A stretch of 64,000 nt of DNA from Archilochus colubris (lineage: Eukaryota; Chordata; Aves; Apodiformes; Trochilidae): NCBI GenBank assembly GCA_023079485.1, contig CM041085.1:29311121-29375120 (forward strand), read 5' to 3'. Positions 51,901 through 62,384 of the stretch are shown in pieces. Numbering within the stretch: position 1 is the stretch's first letter; each line of letters starts with the position of its first letter. The notes beneath the pieces are model-generated. The model was not told the DNA's origin, ran no database searches, and saw only the letters and a program-made list of their open reading frames with translations. A program made the translations under genes and the position numbers.

Positions 51901-54172
51901 CTGCAGGTCACTCTTGAGCTACAGCCTCCCAGAGAAATTAATCTGTTTAAAGCTGATCCAGAAATTTTTCTTGATGACCACAAGAAACTCTGAAGATACT
52001 CGTAAAACCCTCCACCCAAAATATTTCATTGTCATTTGAATTTCCATGGAAAATAGAGCAGCCCTCTGGCCTCAGAAGCTCAATACAACCATGAGAACCA
52101 GAGGGTTATGTGATTACTCAGTTCTCTAAACTCCTATTGATACCTGAAATCTACTTGTTTTCTTCCATTAAGCTCTATTATGCCTCTCTGTTCTAATGTC
52201 TGCAATCAGAAGCATCCATCTGATGCTTCTCAATGCCAATTTGGAGGTGGTCTCTGTCTGAATGACCTGGGAAATTTGCTTGTGCAAATGCAGAAGAGCA
52301 CAGAAGAGTGTTGTGTCCTCTTCACCGACTAGTGGGTAGAAGCTCCTGATTTTCCAAATCTATCCTGATAAAGGAAGGGTTTCTAATTAAGGATTTGTGT
52401 AACAAGAGCATAGGGCAGGAATTCCCTCATTCGTTTCTGCACATGACTCTCTTAAAAATTCAGTTCTCAGCTTAACATCATGCAAAATCAAGCATGGCAT
52501 TAGGCAGATAAGGCACATAGAACTGGAACACCTTTGTGTTTTCCAGTGTCTAGGCATCAAACATATACTCTTCTCCATAAGACTCGTGCAACCTGCGGCA
52601 GATAAAAATTGTAGCTAGTATTTGTTGAATGATGAGGAATGTTTTGTTTACTGGCAGAAAATGATTAACCATTAGAAATAAAGGTAAAACCTGGGAACAC
52701 CCATTAGGCAGCAACATTCAGGGGCATAAAAAAAGAGAGAAATAGATGTCTGGGAGCTGAGTATGTCTGTTGAAATCTAACTGGAAATTCCCACCTTGTG
52801 CTCCTCTGTGGGTTGTAGAGTTTCAGGGAATGCCCCTGCACATTAGTGTTTAAAATTGCTTATATGAATACTAAGAAGCATGTCATCCTCCCACTCTCCC
52901 ACCCAGGCAGTGTCATTTGCACATGGAAGGGACTAGACCAACAGCTGCCAAGATGAAGATGTTGAGGAGGTAATCAGCAAGAGCAACTCTTCCCCAAGAA
53001 GACTCAGGAGGCACTTCTTGCTACAAAGGGGCTGAGCTGCACAATTTTCCCCTTTCTCTGTTCTGCAGCAGGCCCTTCCCTGGAGATTTCAGCCTGCCAG
53101 AGTACCAGCTGACAATACCTGGCCTTTCAAGACCTACATGCCCTCGAAAGTGTGTGTGCATGTTGATGCTAAACTTTATACTTCAAGTCTGTATCTTTTG
53201 TACAACTGTTTAGCCTTTCATACAGGAATACAGCACTATACTATAATCACCAGAGAAAAAACAAAGTACTTACTCAGCAGCATTAAAATATAGTAGCTTC
53301 TGAATATTTTATGACAACGCTTTAGGTGTAAAACTTTACCAGAGGCCACTACTAAATAATTGTGTTAAGGAAATGAAAAGAACAAGTGGAATATAGGAGG
53401 ACAATAGTATGAATTCAATCATCCTTACCATCCTCTCCTTTTATCTTTTATCTTTTCTTTGTATCACAGGACTAGTTATCATTTAGAGATAATTAACACC
53501 AATGTTCCATTAAAGGTTAATTTTTATAAGCTATAAATATATTTAAAAATAAGCTTTCTCCGTATAGCATCCACGAAATAATTTACCACAGCAGGCTGTC
53601 TGAAGCAGGGGAGGTAGAACATGACATGGTATGTGGCTGGGCAGATTTTCTTTTTCTTTTTCTTTTTTTATTTTTTACAGTTCCCAGACTTTGGTGTCAC
53701 ATTCTTCATAGCTGAAACTGGATGACACAACATTATTACTAATTATGGCAAAGGATTCCATGCTTTTATATGTCTTTATCTTGACCTTCTGTGCATTCTT
53801 CACTTGGACCATTGGAAATTTTACAGAATGATGTTGCTTCTGAATTTTTCCACATGTTCTTTGACAAATTTGGAAAATATGCAGTCAAAATATGTACAAA
53901 AATATTAAAGTAAATTAATGCAAACACAAAAAAAACCCACAAATATTTGCAGTCAACTATAGATATGCATAGCTGCATTTTAAAATTCTCCCTCTCTTAT
54001 TTAGTGTGAAAATTATTTTTGTTGAATGTTTCCTTTACATTCCTGCTCCTACAGAGTGTTTTATGGTTGTCTTATCTTTCTGTGATTCAGCTTTTCTGCT
54101 CTGCTCCTTAGAAATGTTTGCAACCCTTGCATCTTCTCTCTCTCTCCAATTTTGTGAAGATAAGGCACCACT

Positions 54173-55028
54173 CTGGGCCCAGAGAGCGGTGCTGAACGGG
54201 GCTGCATCCAATTGGTGGCCACTCACCCGTGGTGTCCCCCAGGGATCAGTGCTGGGCCCAGTTCTGTTTAATGTCTGCACTGATGAGGGGATTGAGTCCA
54301 CCATTAGCAAATTTGCAGATAACACCAAGTTGAGGGGAGTATGGATCAGCTGGAAGGCAGGAGGGCTCTGCAGCCCTCCTGGACAGACTGGAGAGTTGGG
54401 CTGATTCCAATGGGATGAGGTTCAACACGGCCAAGTGCCGGGTCCTGCACTTTGGCCACAACAACCCCATGGGGAGCTCCAGGCAGAGAGTGGCTGTGAG
54501 CAGCCAGGCAGAAAGGGACCTGGGAGTCTGGATTGACAGGAAGCTGAACGTGAGCCAGCGGTGTGCCCAGGTGGCCAAGAAGGCCAATGGCATCCTGGCC
54601 TGTAATAGGAACAGTGTGGCCAGCAGGTCCAGGGAAGGGATTCTGCCCCTGTGCTCAGCGCTGGTGAGGCCACACCTCGAATACTGTGTCCAGTTCTGGG
54701 CCCCTCAGTGCAGGAAGGAGATTGAGGTCCTGGAGCAGGTCCAGAGAAGAGCAAGGAGGCTGTGAAGGGATCCAGCACAAGTCCTGTGAGGAGAGGCTGA
54801 AGGAGCTGAGGCTGTTCAGCCTGGAGAAGAGGAGGCTCAGAGGAGACCTCATCACTCTCTACAACTCCCTGAAAGGAGGGTGAAGCCAGGGGGTGTTGGT
54901 CTCTTCTCCCAAGTAGCTACCAGTAAGACAAGAGGCCATGGACTTAAGCTCTGCCAGAGGACGTTTAGGTTGAATATTAGGAAAAAATTCTTTACAGAGA
55001 GAATGATGAGACACTGGAATGGGCTGCC
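54173..55028 (+). mobile_element. CR1 LINE lacking its 3' end
   Basis: The plus-strand copy starts at TGGGCCCAGAGAGCGGTG in mid ORF2 and runs through the reverse transcriptase region to TGGAATGGGCTGCC, where CR1 similarity stops; the 3' untranslated region and octamers are absent. Coding blocks seen in order are [14 protein letters not shown], a short deletion, then [12 protein letters not shown] (second catalytic aspartate changed to N), [89 protein letters not shown] and [19 protein letters not shown]. Several frame shifts occur, so it is dead. Loss of the 3' end is unusual for a CR1 and implies a deletion after insertion or an atypical insertion. Confidence 0.95.
54415..54765 (+). pseudogene. 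CR1 ORF2 reverse transcriptase fragment
   Basis: A 116-codon open segment covers the region just after the FADD catalytic site to the [10 protein letters not shown] block. Wording agrees closely with the minus-strand remnant at 33 kb ([24 protein letters not shown]), which supports a shared subfamily. Continuation is found in another frame from about 54686 to 54883 and again from 54880, so at least two frame shifts separate the pieces. Confidence 0.88.
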
Positions 55029-56692
55029 ATTGTCAGCACTGTCATATTACCCTCATTTGCAACCACACATCTACAAAAAACACAGCAAAATATCATCTTC
55101 CTGCTGCTGATGGCAGCATGTGTGTGCGCTGACTTTATTGCTGCTTGCTGCCTCTCATCTGCATTGCTCAGCACTATAACACACTCCTGGGAGGGGCTGG
55201 CTATGCTAATGCAGCCCCTTGCTGCCCCGCTGCTGCTGGGCCCACAGCACGTCACATCTCCGTGCCACCCAGCCTCATCCATAGGCCACTGGGATGTATT
55301 TTTGCGGAGGACAGTGCCATCACTTAGAATGAGTCTTTGATGGCACCTTTGATTTCCTTACCCACCCTTGGGGGTCCTTCAGGATGGGACTCTCTGTGGG
55401 TATGGCTGTGCTCTTGGATAACTCCACAGTTGGTTTGGCATGTGATAAAAGTCGATTTAATTTCTCCTTCTTCAGGCTTCACAGCCTGCTGGCTAATCTG
55501 CTAATTGGGTTGGAGGAAAGGGGGGAAGAAGTGGAGAAAAGGGAAGTAGTGATGAGAGAGGGTGAAAATACATTGCTGGTGGGATTAGTAACAGGTCCAC
55601 AGAGGAGCAGGTCTTTCACAAGTTCTCTGAAAGATCAGACCTGTTTTAATCACGTAAGAGATTGCAGCCTTTCCTAATAACTTGTGGTCTCACTCTAATT
55701 TAAAGGAGACAAAGGAAACATTCCCATGCACTAACAAAATGCTGCCCCTTTTTCAGAAGTTAGGTAGTTGTCAAGATCAGTTCTCTAGTGGCTCCTATTT
55801 TCAAATCACCATTTTTTTATAATCAATGGGCTATTGTACTTTAAAATATAATTTAGAAATATGAATAAACCAAAATAATCTGTAGCAGAAAGGAAGTAAA
55901 AACATGAAACTTATGCCTCTCCAATGTAAAATATTACAATGTAAATATATTGCACATAATTACATGTAGTGACAAATGTGCCTCTGTGTGGTATGATTAG
56001 TACTGCTGGAACAAAAGAAGAAAGAAGGAGACGATATCACTCTAGCTGTAAGCTATGTCAGAAAAACAGATGAAACATTGCTCTCATGGTTATTCTGTTT
56101 ACTCATTCAATAGTTACTACAAACCAACCAGCAACTTATATTTGACTATAGAGTTACATAAATCCAAGAAGGAAAAAAATATTTATCACCTTTATCCTTT
56201 ACCAGGGACAATGAGGTGGACTCATATCAATATATCTCAGTTAGACAAAGAACATGTGCAAAATTACTTGTCAACCTCAGAAAGTGCAGAGGATCTTTGC
56301 TGGGGTTATTTAGAAACTAGATGACAAATTATGCTCTGAGCGAGCCTTCAAAAGGTTATTCTATTGGGATATCTAGAAAATGGTTGGGGAAAAATCAAAT
56401 CTAAACTGTATTAATCAAAAACAAGAGTTTTGAGTATCTCTAGGAAACTTTCATTAAAAGTTTCTTATCAGACTCTTTCTGAGAACACACATATATGAAA
56501 TACATTTGTGACAACATCTTTGGAAGACTCCCTGAAAATTGGAGCTAATGATGTTGAGTTAGCTGAGATATTTTAACAAAATGAAACCTCTGTAAAGTTT
56601 CTTGATTCCTTCTTGGAAGGAAAGAATCCACCAGTCTGAGAGCAAACAATGATTCTCCTGACCAGTGAGTTGGAAGAGGGCAAAAATATGCC

Positions 56693-56726
56693 CTCTAAGT
56701 AGGTGAAGGACTCTAAGTAGGTGAAT
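56693..56726. repeat. 18-bp tandem word
   Basis: CTCTAAGTAGGTGAA occurs at 56693 and 56711, identical over 15 bases. Confidence 0.85.
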
Positions 56727-58379
56727 AGACAAACCTTTGAACTGTTGGCAACTGAATGATGGCCTTGTCTTCCTGACATCTCATTTTTATAAGAGAGTAC
56801 TGAAGACCTCATTTTTATTCAAATATGTAAAAAAACCCAACCAAAACCAGCTTCAAAAGCTTGTCTTGAGCAACTAACAACAAATACTGAGATGAATCTA
56901 AATGCCCTGGAAATAGAGTCTTAAAAAGTGTTGTCTTGGAGTAGTCGTGAAGTTATCTTGGAGCAAATATGACGTAAGAATTAAGAAATTCAGAGATTAA
57001 TTCAGATATGAATTAAGAAATATAGGCAGTCACATATGTGTGTTCAAGTCCTCATGCTATACTACGTTTCTGGCCTTCCACTCTGTTCAGGAGTGCTTAA
57101 CAAGTACAGACATTGAAGCTGTTGCCAACTATGCACAGGTAGCAGAACAGGAAAAAATATTCCATGTATTTCACATAAAACAAGTACTATGACAATATAA
57201 GCCAGTAAATGGTAAACAGAAATATAAAGGTAAGCCATATTTGTCTTGGCAAGTATAAAAGTAATTCACGTAAATGTAGAACCTGCTTCTAAATTTAAAT
57301 CTATTGCTGGCTAAATGTCCACAATAATTTTCTTCAGACATGAAAAATGTACACTGTCTTTTTGAAACTGTAGACTGAAGGAGAGGGTTTCTGTAATTGC
57401 TAGCACAGTAATAGACATTTTCTTGCTGTCCACACCACTGACTTGTGGAAAAAATTATGCATCTTAAAATATTTTGTGGGAATTATACAATATATCTCTC
57501 CTCTCCCTCCATTTTCCTTTTATTTTTTCTGAAGAAAATTAAGTAACTCATGAAAGACCAAAGTGATATCAATGAAGAACACACACATTTCTTTCCCCTG
57601 CACAGAAAAGATAAGTGATCAGAAAGCAGTATTTACTGCAGTTCTTTCTTTCCCTAAGAACTCTTGATTTTACCAGAAATGAAAAATACTTACGATCTCC
57701 TTAGAAAATCTCATTTTTAAAGTGAAATCAAAATACCATGGGAGAGACAGGTCCTGAAAATAGAGAGCTCAACCATATGTCAGTGAGGGTGAAGAAGGGA
57801 GAAGGGAGTTTCAGCTGCATATACGGACCTTGCCAATGAGAGGGCATCTCTTTATATCCAGGTGGCAGGAAGTCTCTTTCTGCCTCCTTTTGGTTCTTCC
57901 CCTCCCCACACTTCCTAAAGCAACCTTTTCCTTTGCTCCCTCTGAAGAAGAAGCAGGAAGGCCTGGGAAGAGGGAGGTTGAGCCTCCTGTCTTTGATGGC
58001 ACAATTTGTTGTTCTGGAGTGACAGCGCATTAGGCACAGGACACAACGCTGACTGTACCTGTTTTTCAGCTCTGAAGCCTTACACAATATCTATGGTACC
58101 AAATACAGTTTAAAACCAGCCCAGATAGGATTTGTTCACCCATTTCACAGAGCCTTTTCTCCTCTGTTTCTGCTGAGTGTTCTTCCCCTCTGAGTGGTAC
58201 CCAAACTTACATCAAACTGACTCACTGCCTGAGCTAATCATGACACCACTGGCCAGCTGGCCTTAACTATGACAGGGAACATAGCACCTCCCTGGTAATT
58301 CAATTGCTGTGGTTAGAGAAGGAGTGAAAAATATTGAAAAACTGGAACCTCTTCTGAACTTCTTCTGCAATGTTATTGC

Positions 58380-58478
58380 TTTTTTTTTTTTTTTTTTTCA
58401 ATAAGAAAGAGTGTGCAGGAAGCTGGCTTGAGTCCTCTTTCAAGCAAAATAACCTAAAAAAAAAAAAAAAAAAAAAAA
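58380..58478. repeat. T19 ... A23 inverted homopolymers
   Basis: A run of 19 T and a run of 23 A are separated by 57 bases. They could pair as a stem of up to 19 A-T pairs with a 57-base loop. The two may simply be independent homopolymers. Confidence 0.8.
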
Positions 58479-61347
58479 GGCAAACTTCAAAGAAGGGTAA
58501 AACAGCCCATTTTCAGTCAGCTGATTTTCAGTCAGTCTGGCACTGTTCTAAAAGCAGGGCTGGCTGTCATGCCACGCTGCTATTTCTAGCCTGGGCTTTG
58601 CTTCAAGCAGCAAAGAATGATTTCTTAGGGGTAGTCAGAATCCCTACTGTCCAAGCAGTACCATGGATACCATGGGTACCTACCCTGAAGGGGATGGTAG
58701 AAGAACTGTTGCAATGATATCCATTTTTTCTATTGCTTTGTGATAAACTGCTGGCTTCTGATAAAAGCTGCAGCATCTCAGCATGCATTCATCTTGTGAT
58801 TACAAATACTCCAAGGAGAAGCGGGGTTGTACTCTACAAAGATCTTGCTTCTTGTAAGTTAGACTCAGCTCTAAAGCCTAGAGCAATCTCAGACCTCTGG
58901 GATCCTTTGTTTATTCTTAATTGGCTTTTAAGATCTGAGAGAACAATTTCAGAATGTCACTTTTAGTCAACACAAGGCTCACATTTCTCAGTCCCTTTTT
59001 CAAGCATCAGGATCTTCTGAATATTTTAGCAAATACCATTTTGGACTACAGGCTTAAAGTGGTCATCTTTTAAAATTCTGTTTCAACATTTTATTTAAAA
59101 TGTACCATGAAAAACAAATATTTTCAAAGACACTTTTTTTTGTAGCCAGTTTTTCCTGAAGCAAAGTTTCTGGATGGAGATTGCAATCATGTGGTATTAC
59201 CATTGACTTAAAATGGTATCTTGCATTAGATCTTTTTTAGACACTTCTGAAGATTAAATTTGACCCCCAACAAAGCCACATAGGAGGAGTCCTGGCACAA
59301 GAACACTGGATTGCTGGAGCATGCAAATCTTCATTCAGCCCCCTTTCTATCACAGCTGCAATTGAGATTCTCTGTCTGAGGAGAAGGGGCTGAGAACTCT
59401 GAAGCAGGCAAGCAGACAAGGTACACTTCTCCTCCTAACCCACTTGCTAAAGGTTGCCAAATCCTGCCAGCCATGAATATTACCACTTTCTAAACTATCA
59501 GCTTTAAGTCTTTCACTGGAGTAATGCTGGGTATTTTTGTCACTTTTTAATGTCGTTTGTTTGTGGGTTGTTATGTTTGGTGTTTGCAGAGCTTTCATAA
59601 TTTATTGCCTGATTATGCCACTGAATAGCATACACAACTCTTATTGACTTCAAGGGGAGTTTCACACAGAGAACATGGCAATATAATGCAACACTTCTAA
59701 AGTACTGCCTATAACTATTCATGACTTTGTCTACATTGGTGTTAAGATGTAAACAGAAGAATGGAAAATTATTCCCAGTAATTCCTTTTGTCATACTCTA
59801 CACTTGAGCTTTATGAAGCCAATAAGAATTTGCAATATTATGGATCCTACCAGAACAGAAGAAAGCAGATTATTTGCCAGTTAAGTCCACAGTAGCAGAT
59901 CAAATAGAAACTTATATACAGAGGTTTTGTCACACACAAAATTGAGCAATAACTGAGCTAAACTAGTCTATAAAAGGAAAGAGCAAGTTTTGGGAATTCT
60001 CTAAGAAGAATAAGTGATTGCAAAGCAATTTTCTGATAGTATGTTGCAAATAGACAGGTAAATTTTTAGTCAAATATACTTATTTCCCTGATGAAAAGAG
60101 GGTGTTGTCTACAATTAGAGTATCAGACAGTAGTTTTAATGGCTGAGGCACTCTCTGTTCACAAATATAATTATTACTCATTTGCTTCATTCTGGAAATT
60201 ACATTAAATCATTGAGCTAGCTTCAAGGAAGTCTGCGTCCACCAGCATGTGAACGTGTAAATCCTGAAAAGAATCAGCTTCTGAAGATGTCCCATTTGAA
60301 CTCATCACCCTGGCAAGCTATAATCTGTAGTGACAAAGAGACAATCAGGACAAAATAGAAAATTATTCCCATAAGAATGCAAGATGAATGATACCTTCAG
60401 ATCAGAGGCTTCCAAATTCCCATACAAGGACAAAAAGTGATTTACAAAGGTGCCTGTTGAAGGGTGAAGATGTACTGGCTTGGCCCCAAAACAGGCTATG
60501 AGTAGCCTGTAAAATGAATTTTTGCCAACAGTATGAAACAGATAGATCTCAATATATATGAACTGTAAGTGACAAAGATTAATATTTTCTCACCATGGAT
60601 GAAAAACTAACTTTGCTATTTTAAGAGACTAAGAGAGCATCTAAATTATTCCAAAATCATTATTTTAGTTTGTTGTAATATTTGGTTTCAAGGATCTCAG
60701 TTATTCAACTGGAATAAAAGAGAAGTTATCTAAAAAAAAATATCTAAAGAGCAAAATTTCTTCCTCACCACAGATCACGAACAATGAGGGCCATGAAGCA
60801 AGAAGAACTCAAAACACACTCAAACACAAAGCAACCATATCTTACAAGTGTCTTCAAATGGAAGCCTTTACAAATCCTGTTTCTGAAAGAAGTACATTCA
60901 GAATAGGAACACACATATCTTTGCAAGGATAAAAGAAAATACTGGGCTTGTAAATTCTTTTTGGATACATACAAAGTAGATATTTGGTTCAGAAGACCTT
61001 GGGTCCTATGGGCAAAGAAAATTTCAACGGAAATCAAGAAACAGACTCTGAAGACAGCTCACATTGCATGAGGTGTCAAGTTGGAAAAATCAAATTCATA
61101 ATTTAGAATTTTGGTAGGTTATCTGATCAGAGGTTTTCAGGAAGGATATCAAAGGAAGACCCATGAAAGTGTTCTGTCTGTGCAATCCAAGAGTCAGTCA
61201 GGAAGCAATAACATAGGCCTGGCAAAATGAAGTTGTGAGAGAAGGAAAATTACAAAATAATTGATGCTTTTGTCTCTTTCTTTTCACCCGTGTTGCACTG
61301 AATACTTTGGTGAGGGTGGATGAAGGAAGAACTTCATGTAAGGCTTA

Positions 61348-61567
61348 TGTAGAGAAACAAGACAACCAGGTGCCTCGAGTTGCCAAAGAGTGGGTGTGAG
61401 TCCACCTGTACCTGGTTAGGACAGGCCCCCCTATTGAGCAAGAGCAAGACCAGGGAGCCAATAAAGGTGAGGCTCACACTCACAGAGCCAGCTCACTCTT
61501 GTGCGAGGCAACGGAGAGGCTTGCAGCTCATTGAGCCTCAGGAGCAAGAAAGGCTCCCCCTGCTACA
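61348..61567 (+). repeat. 5' LTR of the short retroelement
   Basis: 220 bases, TGTAGAGAAACAAGACAACC to CTGCTACA. The polyadenylation word AATAAA lies at 61460-61465. No convincing TATA box is visible upstream of it. Relative to the 3' LTR it lacks a six-base AAAACC-type repeat unit. Confidence 0.94.
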
Positions 61568-61569
61568 TA

Positions 61570-61586
61570 TGGTGGAGAATGCGGGC
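61570..61586 (+). promoter_or_regulatory. Putative tRNA primer-binding site
   Basis: TGGTGGAGAATGCGGGC starts two bases after the 5' LTR and opens with TGG, the complement of a tRNA CCA end. It does not match the common Pro, Lys, Leu or Trp primer sites as I remember them, so the primer is unassigned. Confidence 0.5.
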
Positions 61587-61619
61587 AACTTGCAGAAAAC
61601 TTGAGTTAATGAATTGGAA

Positions 61620-61814
61620 ATGACTGCACAGGCTTTGACGTTTAAGAAGCAGCAGTGTGAGGAGCTGGCAACAGGAACTGTGAGAACATTCTCCCTGAAA
61701 GGTATGACCAGCAAGGTCTTTGGACAGGAAACCCTTGAACAGAGGGAAGCCAAGATAAGGATTCTAGAAGAGCAGATACAGGAGGGAGAAGAACAACTTA
61801 AGTCTGAAAGGTAG
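61620..61814 (+). CDS. Small coiled-coil-like frame inside the LTR element
   Basis: The ATG at 61620 opens a 64-codon frame (an upstream TTG at 61614 is in frame but less likely as a start). The second half, about residues 40-64 (LEQREAKIRILEEQIQEGEE and onward), is rich in E, K, Q and R with hydrophobic residues spaced three to four apart, as in a coiled coil. The first half contains TFKKQQCEELATGTV. No zinc knuckle, protease motif or capsid major homology region is visible. It may be the remaining start of a gag-like gene or chance. A stop ends it at 61814, and sequence downstream to about 61912 could be a shifted continuation. I do not recognise the protein and assign no function. Confidence 0.35.
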   Translation: MTAQALTFKKQQCEELATGTVRTFSLKGMTSKVFGQETLEQREAKIRILEEQIQEGEEQLKSER

Positions 61815-61912
61815 AGACTTTGTGAAAAGTGCCTGGGCTGACATCGAACGGTTTTAAGAGCAAAAGAATCACGATTTGAAGGAGGCACTTATAAGCTATG
61901 CTGCTATGTAAA

Positions 61913-62135
61913 TTAGAATAGAAAAATACTGAAAAAGAAAATAGAAAAAATATATATAGATAGAAAATGGTTGTGTTAGAATAGAAAAATACTGAAAAAG
62001 AAAATAGAAAATTAATGAAAAAAGAAAATAGAAAATAGAAAAATACTGAAAAAAAAGAGAAAATGAAAAAATAGAAAAATATTGAAGAAAGAAAAAATGA
62101 GAAAATGGTTGTGTTAAAGAAGAAAATAGAAAAAA
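61913..62135 (+). repeat. A-rich tandem repeat inside the LTR element
   Basis: Units built from AATAGAAAAATACTGAAAAAG and GAAAATAGAAAA recur. The clearest pair starts TTAGAATAGAAAAATACTG at 61913 and 61976 (63 bases apart), and AAAATGGTTGTGTTA occurs at 61965 and 62103. The region has replaced whatever coding sequence the parent element carried. Confidence 0.85.
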
Positions 62136-62140
62136 TATGT

Positions 62141-62159
62141 AAAAAAAAAAAAGGGGAGA
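62141..62159 (+). promoter_or_regulatory. Polypurine tract for plus-strand priming
   Basis: Twelve A followed by GGGGAGA lies directly against the 3' LTR start. This is the expected position and composition for a retroviral polypurine tract. Confidence 0.85.
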
Positions 62160-62384
62160 TGTAGAGAAACAAGACAACCAGGTGCCTCGAGTTGCCAAAG
62201 AATGGGTGTGAGTCCACCTGTGCCTGGTTAGGACAGGCCCCCTATTGAGCAAGAGCAAAACCAAGACCAGGGGGCCAATAAAGGTGAGGCTCACACCCAC
62301 AGAGCCAGCTCACTCTTGTGTGAGGCAATGGAGAGGCCAGCAGCTCATCGAGCCTCAGGAGCAAGAAAGGCTTCCCCCGCTACA
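62160..62384 (+). repeat. 3' LTR of the short retroelement
   Basis: 225 bases, TGTAGAGAAACAAGACAACC to CCCGCTACA. AATAAA lies at 62277-62282. It is slightly longer than the 5' LTR owing to an extra AAAACC-like unit near 62257. Confidence 0.94.

Larger units (their letters stand above)
49591..54172. other. Gene-free unique DNA
   Basis: No gene was found. It contains a tiny CR1 tip (50232-50275) and a possible LTR-like edge at 51739. CT-rich runs occur at 53430-53460 and 53645-53675. Frames in the region have no domain. Confidence 0.55.
55029..61347. other. Gene-free unique DNA
   Basis: No gene was found. A GC-richer patch lies at 55100-55300, directly beyond the truncated CR1. There is an 18-bp-period word duplication at 56693-56726, a T19 run at 58380-58398 and an A23 run at 58456-58478. 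The remainder is ordinary AT-rich sequence with short random frames. Confidence 0.6.
61348..62384 (+). mobile_element. Short non-autonomous LTR retroelement
   Basis: A 1,037-base element with direct LTRs at 61348-61567 and 62160-62384. The six-base target duplication GGCTTA lies at 61342-61347 and 62385-62390, perfect. The LTR ends are TGTAG and CTACA. Two bases after the 5' LTR comes TGGTGGAGAATGCGGGC (61570-61586), correctly placed for a tRNA primer site, although I cannot assign the tRNA. A polypurine tract A12GGGGAGA abuts the 3' LTR. The interior (about 590 bases) has no reverse transcriptase, protease, integrase or envelope. It holds one short charged frame and then an A-rich tandem repeat. 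The six-base duplication is usual for class II (beta/alpha-like) retroviral integrases. Mobilisation must have been in trans. The LTR pair differs at about eleven substitutions and two indels by my hand alignment, so the insertion is not very recent. Confidence 0.93.
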
